Part shown: positions 15,901 to 23,444 of the stretch, in pieces | Position numbering within the stretch: position 1 is the first letter of the stretch | How the letters are laid out: the number at the start of each line of letters is the position of its first letter | Assembly: GCF_019443425.1 (NCBI RefSeq) | Contig: NZ_CP080382.1 | Coordinates: 2,108,001-2,172,000 of the forward strand | Source of the DNA: Arthrobacter sp. PAMC25284 | Lineage (GTDB): Bacteria > Actinomycetota > Actinomycetes > Actinomycetales > Micrococcaceae | Length of the DNA stretch: 64,000 nucleotides | Reading direction: 5' to 3' | Translations under genes and position numbers: made by a program | The notes under the pieces: generated by a model | What the model was told of the DNA's origin: nothing | The model's input: the letters and a program-made list of their open reading frames with translations, nothing else | Database searches by the model: none

Positions 15901-18020
15901 TCCTCGGCCGGGTCGAGTTGCGCGAACTCCTTGATGCCAGCGTCATCGATGGGACCGAACGGGAACTACAGCGGCTCACCCCGGACCGGAAAGTGCGCGG
16001 GCTCGAAGGCGTCGCGGACCTGCTGCGCCTCCTGGGTCCGCTGACCCCGGACGAGGTCGCCGCCCGGCTGGAGGCCGTGACCGCGGAGAGTGCCCCGGCA
16101 CCGGCGGCACCGGCGGCACCGCTCGCCGACGCCGCCGTCGCGCACCTCACCGCGCTGTTGCGGGCCAACCGCGCCATCAAGGTGAACATCGGCGGCGTCG
16201 AACGCCACGCCGCGGTCGAGGATGCGGCCCGGCTTCGCGACGCCCTCGGTGTTCCCCTGCCCATGGGCGTGCCGTTGGCGTTCATCGAGCCCGTCGCTGA
16301 CCCCTTGGGTGATCTTGTGTCCCGGTATGCCCGCACCCACGGTCCGTTCACCGCGGCCGAAGCTGCGGCCCGGCTGGGACTCGGAGTCGCCGTCGTGGGC
16401 ACCGCGCTGAAGCGGCTCGCAGCCGACGGTCGTGTGGTCGAGGGTGAGTTCCGCCCGCACCCCGCGCCGCCCGAAGAAAAGCTACCGGCGGGGGACGACG
16501 GAGTAGGCGATCGGGCGGACGAAGACGGGACCGCCGCCTGGGTGCCCGCCGCCGTGGCTCAGCCTCTCACCGGAGCCAGCGAATGGTGCGACGCCGAGGT
16601 GCTGCGCAAGCTCCGCCGCCGCTCACTCGCAGCCCTGCGGGCCGAAGTGGAACCCGTCGACGCGGCCGCTTATGGCCGGTTCCTGCCCGCCTGGCAGAAC
16701 GTCCGCACACCGGACAGCCGCCGGGGCCAGTCGGTCCTGCGGGGACTGGACGGGATCATCACGGCCGTCGACCAGCTTTCCGGCGTGCCCATCCCGGCGT
16801 CCGCCTGGGAACCGCTGATCCTGGCCAGCCGTGTGGCGGACTATCAGCCAGCGATGCTGGACGAGCTGATGGCCGCCGGGGAAGTCCTCTGGTCCGGCGC
16901 GGGGGCGCTGCCGGGGAACGACGGCTGGCTCAGCCTGCACCTGGCAGATTCTGCCGACCTGACGCTGAACCCTGTGATCGGCTACGAGCCAGGGGACGCT
17001 CAGCAACGGCTGCTGGAGCACCTGAAGACCAACGGCGGCGGCTACTTCTACCGGCAGTTGAAAGAGATCGCCGGGGGCATGGATGCCGTGCTCGGCGATC
17101 AGGACGTCGTGTCCGCGCTGTGGGACCTGGTATGGGCCGGCCGGATCACCGGCGACACGTTCGCCCCCGTCCGGGCATTGATCGCGGGCGGTCACACCGC
17201 GCACCGGCAGGCCGCGCGGGCACCGCGGGCCAGGGCGCCCCGGCTGAGCCGCCTGGGCCGGGCGCACGGCACCGGGCTGCTCGGCTCGCCCGGACTCGAC
17301 GGTGGACGCCACGGCTCCGCCGGGGGAGGTTTGCCTACTCCCCCGCTGGCCGCCGGACGCTGGTCCGCGTTACCCGCCCCCGAACTTGATCCCACCATCC
17401 ATGCCCGGGCCACGGCGGAATTGCTGCTGGACCGCTACGGTGTGCTGACCCGCGGATCGGTCATGGCGGAGAACATCCTGGGCGGCTTCGGCCTGATGTA
17501 CAAAGTCCTGGCCCGGTTGGAGGAAGCGGGCCGCTGCCGCCGGGGCTACTTCATCGAACATCTTGGCGCGGCCCAGTTCGCGGTGCCCGCCACCGTCGAC
17601 CGGCTGCGTTCCTACGCCGAGGACAGCCAACTGGCCAAGCCCGATCCCATGGCGCTGGCCCTCGCCGCGACCGACCCCGCCAACCCTTACGGCGCTGCCC
17701 TGCCGTGGCCGGGCCTCGACGTCGAGGCCGGCACCGGCCACCGGCCCGGCCGGAAAGCCGGGGCCCTTGTGGTGCTGGTCGACGGCGCTCTGGTCCTTTA
17801 CGTCGAACGAGGCGGCAAGACGCTGCTGGCATTCACGGACGACGCCAACATCCTGGCTGCCGCCGGAGTTGCCCTCGTAGGAGTGGTGACGCGCCGGGCA
17901 GTAGATAAGTTGATCATGGAGAAAGTCAATGGACACGGCATCCTGGACACCCCGGTCGCCGCCGCCCTGGCCCATGCGGGCGCCTACTCCACACCGAAGG
18001 GGTTGAGGATCCGTGCCTGA
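12954..18020 (+). CDS. lhr: ATP-dependent helicase Lhr (large, 1688 aa)
   Basis: ATG 12954 follows GGAGG. The 1688-residue protein has the Lhr layout. Helicase domain 1 carries Walker A APTGSGKT (55-62), DEVH at about 196 and SAT at about 232. Helicase domain 2 carries VATSSLELGIDMG and QRVGRAGH, followed by a winged helix and Lhr core. A long C-terminal region (about 870-1688) is typical of the bacterial long Lhr. A Gly/Ser/Ala-rich insert sits at about residues 345-405. Lhr is a 3'-5' superfamily 2 helicase linked to DNA repair. It overlaps the downstream Nei glycosylase gene by 8 bp, an arrangement that fits a joint repair role. Confidence 0.93.
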   Translation: MTGQELAGGTLAADAMDRFSRPTRDWFQGAFSAPTPAQNGAWNAISSGSHALVVAPTGSGKTLAAFLWALDRLLVSVPAEPESLPGLTPATGKGTRRKAPQRKTRVLYISPLKALGVDVERNLRAPLIGITQTAKRLNLPAPLITVGVRSGDTTTADRRALLSRPPDILITTPESLFLMLTSKARETLSEIDTIIIDEVHAVAGTKRGAHLAVSLERLDALLPKPAQRIGLSATVEPRELVAQFLAGSAPVEIVAPPSRKNWDLTVSVPVEDMTDLQGAAGAFDSGPASGLQPQASIWPHVEEKIVDLVLANQSTIVFANSRRLSERLTARLNEIYAERQLMAAAAAGGWDSLQDDGLTGLPADGAGSAFGSTGGNGSAGGSALAPASTATPAHMMAQAGSTAGTDPVLARAHHGSVSKDQRALIEDDLKSGRLRCVVATSSLELGIDMGAVDLVVQVESPPSVASGLQRVGRAGHQVGEISQGVLFPKHRADLVHTAITVERMLGGKIERLSVPANPLDILAQQTVAATALGAIEVEEWFATVRRSAPFASLPRSAFEATLDLLAGRYPSDEFAELRPRIIWDRNAGTIEGRPGAQRLAVTSGGTIPDRGLFGVYIIGTEVEGSGSAGGDGRAASPAAAAAKGGRRVGELDEEMVYESRVGDVFALGATSWKIEDITHDRVLVTPAFGQPGKLPFWKGDSLGRPVDLGRALGAFVRELSASDVGPATERCRASGLDDFAANNLIQYLAEQKLATEVVPSDTTLVVERFHDELGDWRVVLHSPFGMPVHAPWALAVGQRLHQRYGMDGSAMAADDGIVLRVPMMEDEPPGAELFLFDPEELEQIVTAEVGGSALFASRFRECAARALLLPRQNPGKRQPLWQQRQRSAQLLDVARKYPTFPIVLETVRECLQDVYDLPALKDLAAAVERRELRIVETTTQQPSPFAKSLLFGYVAQFLYEGDSPLAERRAAALALDSTLLNELLGRVELRELLDASVIDGTERELQRLTPDRKVRGLEGVADLLRLLGPLTPDEVAARLEAVTAESAPAPAAPAAPLADAAVAHLTALLRANRAIKVNIGGVERHAAVEDAARLRDALGVPLPMGVPLAFIEPVADPLGDLVSRYARTHGPFTAAEAAARLGLGVAVVGTALKRLAADGRVVEGEFRPHPAPPEEKLPAGDDGVGDRADEDGTAAWVPAAVAQPLTGASEWCDAEVLRKLRRRSLAALRAEVEPVDAAAYGRFLPAWQNVRTPDSRRGQSVLRGLDGIITAVDQLSGVPIPASAWEPLILASRVADYQPAMLDELMAAGEVLWSGAGALPGNDGWLSLHLADSADLTLNPVIGYEPGDAQQRLLEHLKTNGGGYFYRQLKEIAGGMDAVLGDQDVVSALWDLVWAGRITGDTFAPVRALIAGGHTAHRQAARAPRARAPRLSRLGRAHGTGLLGSPGLDGGRHGSAGGGLPTPPLAAGRWSALPAPELDPTIHARATAELLLDRYGVLTRGSVMAENILGGFGLMYKVLARLEEAGRCRRGYFIEHLGAAQFAVPATVDRLRSYAEDSQLAKPDPMALALAATDPANPYGAALPWPGLDVEAGTGHRPGRKAGALVVLVDGALVLYVERGGKTLLAFTDDANILAAAGVALVGVVTRRAVDKLIMEKVNGHGILDTPVAAALAHAGAYSTPKGLRIRA

Positions 18021-18975
18021 GGGCGATTCCGTCTGGCGGGCGACCGCCCAGCTGCATGCCGCCCTTGCGGGACAGGAGCTCATCTCCTCGGACTTCCGGG
18101 TGCCGCGCTTCGCGACGCTCAACCTGGCCGGCTGGACCGTGACCGAAGTCGTGCCGCGCGGCAAGCACCTGCTTATGCGGCTCCGGCGCCCGGCCGGCGC
18201 CGCGGACGGCGGGGCCGGAGGCGGGAGCCTGGCCGCTGGAGGCCCGGCCCGGCCGGGCGACCCGGCCCGGCCGGCCCGGCCGGGCGACCCGGCCCGGCCG
18301 GCCCGGCCGGGCGCGGCAGACGAGGGGCTGACCATCCACTCACATTTGAAGATGGAGGGCACCTGGCAGGTCTATCCGCCGGGAGGCCGGTGGCGGAAAC
18401 CGGGGTTCACGGCCCGGTGCGTGTTGCGGACGGCCACGGCTGACGCCGTCGGTTTTTCGCTGGGAGTCGTTGAAGTGGTCCGCACCTCGGAAGAGGACTC
18501 TGTGGTGGGACATCTCGGGCCAGACCTATTGGGTCCCGACTGGGACATCGCCGCGGCCGAGGCCCGGCTCCGCGCCAACCCGGAGGTTCCAATCGGAGTC
18601 GCGCTGCTGGACCAGCGGAACCTCGCTGGCATCGGCAACATTTACCGCTGCGAGGCGTGCTTCCTCTCCGGAGTTCACCCCGCGGTGCCGGTAGCGGAGG
18701 TGCCGGACCTCACTGCCATGATCACCCACGCCAAGGTTCTGCTGGAAGCCAATCTGGGGCCAGGGCGCCGGGTGACCGTGCTCAACCCGCGCGGGACGCC
18801 TGTGGGCCGGACCTCCGGATTGCCCGGCTACTGGGTCTACCGGCGCGAACACCAGGCCTGCCTTAAATGCCGGACCCCGGTGCGCCACGGGGTCCTCGCC
18901 AAAGGAACGGGCACCGAGGAACGGGACATCTACTTCTGCCCCAAATGCCAGCCGCTGCCGGGTGCCGCGGGCTGA
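18013..18975 (+). CDS. Fpg/Nei family DNA glycosylase (endonuclease VIII-like)
   Basis: GTG 18013 overlaps the lhr stop. After Met comes PEGDSVWRA: Pro2 is the Schiff-base nucleophile and Glu3 the catalytic acid of the Fpg/Nei family. The H2TH region includes LLDQRNLAGIGNIYRCE, and a C-terminal zinc finger has CLKC and FCPKC. The family removes oxidised bases and nicks at the lesion. Residues about 77-100 are an unusual ARPGDPARP repeat between N-terminal strands, encoded by a GC-rich 27-bp tandem repeat. The 3' end overlaps the convergent YczE gene by 46 bp. Confidence 0.92.
   Translation: MPEGDSVWRATAQLHAALAGQELISSDFRVPRFATLNLAGWTVTEVVPRGKHLLMRLRRPAGAADGGAGGGSLAAGGPARPGDPARPARPGDPARPARPGAADEGLTIHSHLKMEGTWQVYPPGGRWRKPGFTARCVLRTATADAVGFSLGVVEVVRTSEEDSVVGHLGPDLLGPDWDIAAAEARLRANPEVPIGVALLDQRNLAGIGNIYRCEACFLSGVHPAVPVAEVPDLTAMITHAKVLLEANLGPGRRVTVLNPRGTPVGRTSGLPGYWVYRREHQACLKCRTPVRHGVLAKGTGTEERDIYFCPKCQPLPGAAG
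18240..18312 (+). repeat. 27-bp tandem repeat inside the glycosylase gene
   Basis: An almost pure C/G tract repeats with a 27-bp period for about 2.7 units and stays in frame, coding for ARPGDPARP units. It falls in a loop between the N-terminal strands and so probably tolerates copy-number change. Confidence 0.75.
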
Positions 18976-19661
18976 CGCCCGGCAGGATCCACCGTTGCCG
19001 GCTCGGCGCTGGACAACTCCGGGGCTGGCTGCCCGGGGCCGGCAGGTCCGGACCGCGCCTGCGCAGGCATGACCCGCACCGGCACCGTGAACCACGGCAG
19101 CAGCAGTTGTACCAGCGGGCCGATGGCCAGCGCGTAAACCACGGTCCCGACACCGACTGAGCCGCCCAGCAGCCAGCCGGTGGCCAGAACCACGGCTTCG
19201 ATGCCTGTCCGGGAGTTCCGGACCGACCAGCCGGTGCGCCGGGCCAGGCCGGTCATCAGGCCGTCCCGGGCGCCCGGGCCAAAGCGGGCGCCGATGTAGC
19301 AGGCGGACGCGATGCCGTTGAGCAGCACGGCACCGGCGAGCATCCCGATCTGCCCGCCAAGGTGCGAGAACTCCGGAATCAGTGCGAGACCCACGTCGGC
19401 GAACACCCCGACAAGCACGGCGTTGGCCAGCGTCCCGAACCCGGGCCGCTGCCGCAGTGGGATCCAAAGCAGCAGAACCAGGAAACTGACGATCACCACG
19501 ACGGTGCCGATACTCAGGCCCACCCTCCCGGCCAGGCCCTGATGGAACACATCCCAGGGGTCCAGCCCGAGCCCGGCCCGGATGAACATCGCCAGGGATA
19601 CGCCGTACATGGCGAGGCCGATCAGGAGCTGGAGGATTCTGCGGGTCATCATGTTCTCCAT
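18930..19661 (-). CDS. YczE/YitT-type membrane protein
   Basis: ATG 19661; 243 residues. It has about five membrane helices, starting with ILQLLIGLAMYGVSLAMFIR and the phrase GLGLDPWDVFHQGLA, which is typical of the YczE/YyaS/YitT membrane family. Further helices lie at about 50-68, 75-95, 100-125 and 150-185. The tail from about 195 is Pro/Ala-rich. It is divergent from a MocR-type regulator across 51 bp, the same pairing as Bacillus yczR-yczE, so it is probably that regulator's target. The transported molecule is unknown. Confidence 0.8.
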   Translation of the reverse strand: MENMMTRRILQLLIGLAMYGVSLAMFIRAGLGLDPWDVFHQGLAGRVGLSIGTVVVIVSFLVLLLWIPLRQRPGFGTLANAVLVGVFADVGLALIPEFSHLGGQIGMLAGAVLLNGIASACYIGARFGPGARDGLMTGLARRTGWSVRNSRTGIEAVVLATGWLLGGSVGVGTVVYALAIGPLVQLLLPWFTVPVRVMPAQARSGPAGPGQPAPELSSAEPATVDPAGRQPAAPGSGWHLGQK

Positions 19662-19670
19662 CCTGACGAT

Positions 19671-19712
19671 AACTGGCCTTGTAATCCATAGCCAGTTTGA
19701 GATACTGGCCTT
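19671..19712. promoter_or_regulatory. Repeated half-sites between yczE-like and MocR genes
   Basis: ACTGGCCTT occurs at 19672-19680 and 19704-19712 with an inverted AGCCAGTT at 19690-19697, all within the 51-bp divergent interval. The last copy abuts the MocR start codon, which suggests a leaderless MocR transcript and autoregulation. MocR regulators commonly bind direct repeats plus an inverted half-site. Confidence 0.6.
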
Positions 19713-21251
19713 ATGTCCGGCTCCCTGGCTCCCAGTTCCCTCGCACGGCTGCTCGGCCGGTGGAATCCCGGCGCCGCCCCGGCGTACCGTGAGCTGTCCG
19801 ACGTCGTCCGTCTCCTGGTCCTGGACGGCCGGGTCCCGCTCGACGTCGCACTGCCGAGCGAACGTTCCCTGTCAGCCACGCTCGGCATCAGCCGCACCAC
19901 CGTTACGGCCGCCTATACCGCGCTGCGGGAGCAGGGGTTTTTGAGCAGCGGCCAAGGCAGCCGCGGCAGAACGTGCATCCCACAGCCAGGACCGCGCGGC
20001 CCGGGCTTGACCGGCGCTGCGGGCCGGGCTGGCAGCACCGGCAGCGGGCGGTCCGGCCTGGCCGGCGGGTCAAACCTCAGCGGGCCTCCGGGTCTCCCCG
20101 TTCCGGACGGGCTCCTCGACCTTGCCTACGCGTCGCTGCCTGCCAGCGGCGAAGTGGTGCACCGGGCGTTCGCTGCCGCACTGACCGAATTGCCGGCCCT
20201 GCTGCCCGGCTTCGGCTACGACGCGCTTGGCGTCCGGCCCCTGCGGGAGGCAATCGCCGCCCGGTACACGGACAACGGCGTGCCAACCTCGCCCGCCCAG
20301 ATTCTGGTGACGTCCGGCGCGCAACATGCCCTGAACATCGTTTTGCGTGCTCTGGCCAGCCGGGCCGACAAGGTGCTCGTCGAACATCCGAGCTACCCGA
20401 ACGCCCTTGACGCCATCCGGTCCGCCGGCTGCCGCCCGATCCCCGTGTCCATGCCCCCGGCCGGCCGGCACCCCGCGGAAAGCTGGGATCTTGATGCGAT
20501 GGAGGCCACGCTTCGGCAGCAGCGGCCAGCCCTGGCCTATGTGGTCCCGGACTTCCACAACCCCACGGGCCGGCTGATGCCGGATCCGCAGCGGCGCCGG
20601 CTCGTCCGCGCCGCCGCCGCGTCCGGCACTGTGCTGGTGGTGGACGAGACGCTGCGGGAACTGAACCTTGACGCCGTGGCCTCCACGCCGCTGGCCGCCT
20701 TCAGCCCGGCTGTGGTCTCGATCGGTTCGCTCAGCAAATCGCACTGGGCGGGCCTGCGGACAGGCTGGATCCGCGCCGAGGAGTCCCTCATCACGCGCTT
20801 CGCGGCCGCCCGCACCATCATGGACCTCGGCGGTCCCGTCGTCGAGCAGCTTGCCGCCGCACATCTTGTCGGCGCTCTCACCGAACCGCTCCCGGCACGA
20901 CTGGGCATGCTCCGTGAAAACCGTGAGGTCCTTATGGCGCTGCTCGCCGATCATCTGCCCTCCTGGGAGGCGGAACGGCCCGACGGCGGACTGTCCGTCT
21001 GGTGCCGCTTGCCATCGCCGGCCAGCACGGCGATGGCGGTGATCGCACCGGACTTCGGCCTGAGGCTCGCAGCCGGTCCCCGGTTCGGCGTTGGCGGCGC
21101 GTTTGAGTACTATCTGCGCGTGCCGTTCACGTTGCCGCCGGAGGAGCTGGAAACCGCCGTGCTGGCGTTGCGGGCTGCCCAGGACCGGCTGGCGGCAGCC
21201 CCGCAGCTCCGGCGCCGGCCCCAGGCTCTGCCCGTCGTCGCGATCGCCTGA
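19713..21251 (+). CDS. MocR family regulator (GntR HTH fused to aminotransferase)
   Basis: ATG 19713; 512 residues. Residues about 25-85 are a GntR winged helix (LPSERSLSATLGISRTTVTA). A Gly/Ser linker of about 45 residues follows, then a fold-type I aminotransferase domain (about 130-480) with ITSGAQHALNIVL-like VTSGAQHALNIVLRALA, VVPDFHNPTGRLM and the PLP lysine in SIGSLSKSHWAGLRTGWI. MocR proteins use PLP as a ligand and often control vitamin B6 or amino-acid genes. The likely target is the divergent YczE-like gene. The linker is Gly/Ser/Pro-rich and GC-rich. Confidence 0.92.
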   Translation: MSGSLAPSSLARLLGRWNPGAAPAYRELSDVVRLLVLDGRVPLDVALPSERSLSATLGISRTTVTAAYTALREQGFLSSGQGSRGRTCIPQPGPRGPGLTGAAGRAGSTGSGRSGLAGGSNLSGPPGLPVPDGLLDLAYASLPASGEVVHRAFAAALTELPALLPGFGYDALGVRPLREAIAARYTDNGVPTSPAQILVTSGAQHALNIVLRALASRADKVLVEHPSYPNALDAIRSAGCRPIPVSMPPAGRHPAESWDLDAMEATLRQQRPALAYVVPDFHNPTGRLMPDPQRRRLVRAAAASGTVLVVDETLRELNLDAVASTPLAAFSPAVVSIGSLSKSHWAGLRTGWIRAEESLITRFAAARTIMDLGGPVVEQLAAAHLVGALTEPLPARLGMLRENREVLMALLADHLPSWEAERPDGGLSVWCRLPSPASTAMAVIAPDFGLRLAAGPRFGVGGAFEYYLRVPFTLPPEELETAVLALRAAQDRLAAAPQLRRRPQALPVVAIA

Positions 21252-21282
21252 ATTCCCGCCGTCGTAATCGGCGTGCTCCCGT

Positions 21283-21345
21283 CCGTTTCGACGTTCCCGT
21301 GCAATTTCGCTGCGCCGCGGCGTCGTATCTGCAGGGCACCGTCTA
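21283..21345. repeat. REP-like palindromic sequence, copy A
   Basis: The 45 bases from 21283 (CCGTTTCGACGTTCC, then TGCA, TTCG and GCGGCGTCG) match the pattern seen at 45182-45249 and, in reverse, at 47845-47884. A degenerate partner arm (ACCGTCTAAATGGCGG) lies at about 21338-21353. It is between the MocR and RluA genes. Confidence 0.55.
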
Positions 21346-21449
21346 AATGGCGGCAGGGGAAAGGCTGCAGGGGTAAGGGAGCGCGGGCGGGGGCGCCAGC
21401 GGGTGCGGCGGGGAGTCCGTTCTGGGCCGCACCGTAGAATGGACCGGTG

Positions 21450-22388
21450 ATGCAATCCCCCCTCCCCGTGCGCGACGGCGTCAACGCGACCCGCCTCCGG
21501 CTCCCGGACGAGGGTCCCTGGGGCACTGCGATGGACTACATGATGCACCGGTGGGGACACATCGACCCGCAGGGCATCGAGGACCGGTTCGACGCCGGTG
21601 AGATCGTGGGCGAGACAGGCATCGCCCTGGATCGGACCACACCGCTGCGGGACCACACCTTTATCTGGTACTACCGGACTCTGCCGCCCGAGACCCGGAT
21701 TCCGGTGGAGTTGAGCATCCTCCACCAGGACGAGCATCTGCTTGTCGTGGATAAGCCGCACTTCCTGCCGACGACGCCCGGCGGCACATACATTCAGGAA
21801 TCGGCGCTGGTCCGGCTGCGGAACCAGCTCGAGCTGCCGGACCTCATCCCGATGCACCGCCTGGACCGCATGACGGCCGGCATCCTGCTGCTCTCAACCA
21901 ATCCCGAGACCCGCGGCAAGTACCAGGTGCTCTTCGAGAAACGCCAGGTCCGGAAGGAATACGAGTGTGTGTCCGCGGCCCTGCCGGCGCCCGGCCATCC
22001 GGCCGTGGGCTTGCCCATCGTGGTGCGGAACCGGATGACCAAGTCACGCAGCTACCTGCTGGCCGAAGTCATCGACGGTGAGCCCAACGCGGAAACCCGG
22101 ATCGAACTGCTGAGGACGCTCGACGGAGGGGCCTCCACGGGCGGTAGGCGCCGCGCCCTCTACCGCTTGGAGCCGCATTCGGGCAAAACCCATCAGCTCC
22201 GCGTGCACATGGCCTCGCTCGGCCTGGGAATCGTCAACGACGCGTTCTACCCCGACCTGCTGGACAAAGCCCCGGACGACTACACCAAACCGCTCCAGCT
22301 TCTGGCCCGCGGCATCCGCTTCGTGGACCCCATCAGCCGGCAGCCGGTGGAGTACCGCAGCCGCCTCCGGCTCAGCGAAGCCCACTAG
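21450..22388 (+). CDS. RluA-family pseudouridine synthase
   Basis: The ATG at 21450 is used; a GTG directly before it is also possible. 312 residues. The catalytic motif is HRLDRMTAGILLLS, containing the invariant Asp, preceded by LSILHQDEHLLVVDKP and followed by YRLEPHSGKTHQLRVHMASLGLGIVND, all diagnostic of the RluA group. The enzyme isomerises uridine to pseudouridine in rRNA or tRNA. The N-terminal about 80 residues lack an S4 domain. The target site cannot be told from sequence. Confidence 0.92.
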   Translation: MQSPLPVRDGVNATRLRLPDEGPWGTAMDYMMHRWGHIDPQGIEDRFDAGEIVGETGIALDRTTPLRDHTFIWYYRTLPPETRIPVELSILHQDEHLLVVDKPHFLPTTPGGTYIQESALVRLRNQLELPDLIPMHRLDRMTAGILLLSTNPETRGKYQVLFEKRQVRKEYECVSAALPAPGHPAVGLPIVVRNRMTKSRSYLLAEVIDGEPNAETRIELLRTLDGGASTGGRRRALYRLEPHSGKTHQLRVHMASLGLGIVNDAFYPDLLDKAPDDYTKPLQLLARGIRFVDPISRQPVEYRSRLRLSEAH

Positions 22389-22457
22389 CCCGGCCGCCGC
22401 TGACACTGGCCCGTCCGCCGGCGCACCGGCCCGCCGAATGTGCGGTACGTTGTGGCC

Positions 22458-23081
22458 ATGGACTTGGGCAATGCCGACACGTGGGGTGCCGCGATCTATT
22501 TCTGGATAGTCCCCACGGTTTTCGGCGATGCCATTTTCCCTCCCATTCCTTCCGAGATGCTGGTCATCACCGGGGGTGTCCTGTCCGCGGAGGGGCGGGC
22601 CAACCTCTTCCTGGTGGGACTCGTGGCCGCTGTGGCTTCGTGGCTGGGCGATCTTGTGGTGTTCCAACTCTTCAAGCGGCGCCTGAGCCACGTTCTGGAC
22701 CGCTGGAAATGGGGCCGGGCGTTCCATGCGGGCGTGCATTCGGCGATCGCGCATGCCGGCCGGTCGTCCACCTACGGGGCAATCATCGGGGTCCGGTTTA
22801 TCCCGGGCGGACGGCTCGCGACATCGGCCGCGGCGGGGATCGCCGACGTCTCGACACGCGCCTTCAGCCTCTGCGCGGCTCTGGGCGGTTTCCTCTGGGC
22901 GTTTTGGTCCGCCGCTCTGGGCTATTTCACCGGTTCCGCGACACAGCTGCCCTTCTGGGCCAGCTCCCTGATCGGCGTCGGCGTCGGGCTGCTCATCGGG
23001 GCGGTCATCGGAGTGATCGTCACGCGCCGACGCGGCAACCGTTCCGCCATCGATGACCCCGCCGAGGAACTGGATATCTGA
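22458..23081 (+). CDS. DedA family membrane protein (VTT domain)
   Basis: 207 residues from ATG 22458; a GTG at 22440 would add six residues and no strong ribosome site decides. Family marks are FPPIPSEMLVITGG near the N-terminus and GVRFIPGGRLATSAAAG in the middle, with four or five hydrophobic segments and a basic tail (TRRRGNR). DedA proteins are lipid or membrane-homeostasis proteins, some acting as flippases for undecaprenyl phosphate or phospholipid. The gene stands alone, convergent with the next one. Confidence 0.87.
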   Translation: MDLGNADTWGAAIYFWIVPTVFGDAIFPPIPSEMLVITGGVLSAEGRANLFLVGLVAAVASWLGDLVVFQLFKRRLSHVLDRWKWGRAFHAGVHSAIAHAGRSSTYGAIIGVRFIPGGRLATSAAAGIADVSTRAFSLCAALGGFLWAFWSAALGYFTGSATQLPFWASSLIGVGVGLLIGAVIGVIVTRRRGNRSAIDDPAEELDI

Positions 23082-23083
23082 GC

Positions 23084-23389
23084 CTAGACGGGGGCCCAGC
23101 GGCCGCGGCTGCGGCGCAGCACTGTCAGGGATCCGGTCAGGGCCACGCGTTCCACGGCGTCGCGCATCATCGCCGCCGACTCCCGCGCCTGGTGGTTCTC
23201 CGCCGGGTAGGACGTCGCATCGACCAGGAACCGCAGATTCAGCTGCGGCACGCCGCCCGCCAGATCAAGCTGGTTCGATTCCACGTGATGTCGTGTCCCG
23301 AGCGCCTCGACGGCGGCCTCCATCACAGCTTCAGGAGGGCTGCCGGGTTTAAGCCCGGTGATCTTGAGTCTTGTCTGGAACGAGGGCAT
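23084..23389 (-). CDS. Hypothetical protein (101 aa)
   Basis: A 101-residue protein starting MPSFQTRLKITGLKPGSPPE. The pattern suggests a small alpha/beta fold: a strand at KITGL, a helix at PEAVMEAAVEALG, strands around HVESNQL and PQLNLRFLVDA, then a long helix (ARESAAMMRDAVERVA). I recognise no family. It ends just after the DedA stop in convergent orientation and lies 55 bp upstream of the end of ppc. Length and codon use support a real gene. Confidence 0.6.
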   Translation of the reverse strand: MPSFQTRLKITGLKPGSPPEAVMEAAVEALGTRHHVESNQLDLAGGVPQLNLRFLVDATSYPAENHQARESAAMMRDAVERVALTGSLTVLRRSRGRWAPV

Positions 23390-23409
23390 GCTTCCACCCT
23401 AGTCGTCGG

Positions 23410-23440
23410 CCGGCGGGGGCAGTCCGCCCGGCCCCGCCGG
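23410..23440 (-). terminator. GC-rich stem-loop at the end of ppc
   Basis: Nine-base arms CCGGCGGGG (23410-23418) and CCCCGCCGG (23432-23440) with a 13-base loop lie 5 bases past the ppc stop on the minus strand. There is no T run. Confidence 0.6.
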
Positions 23441-23444
23441 GGTG

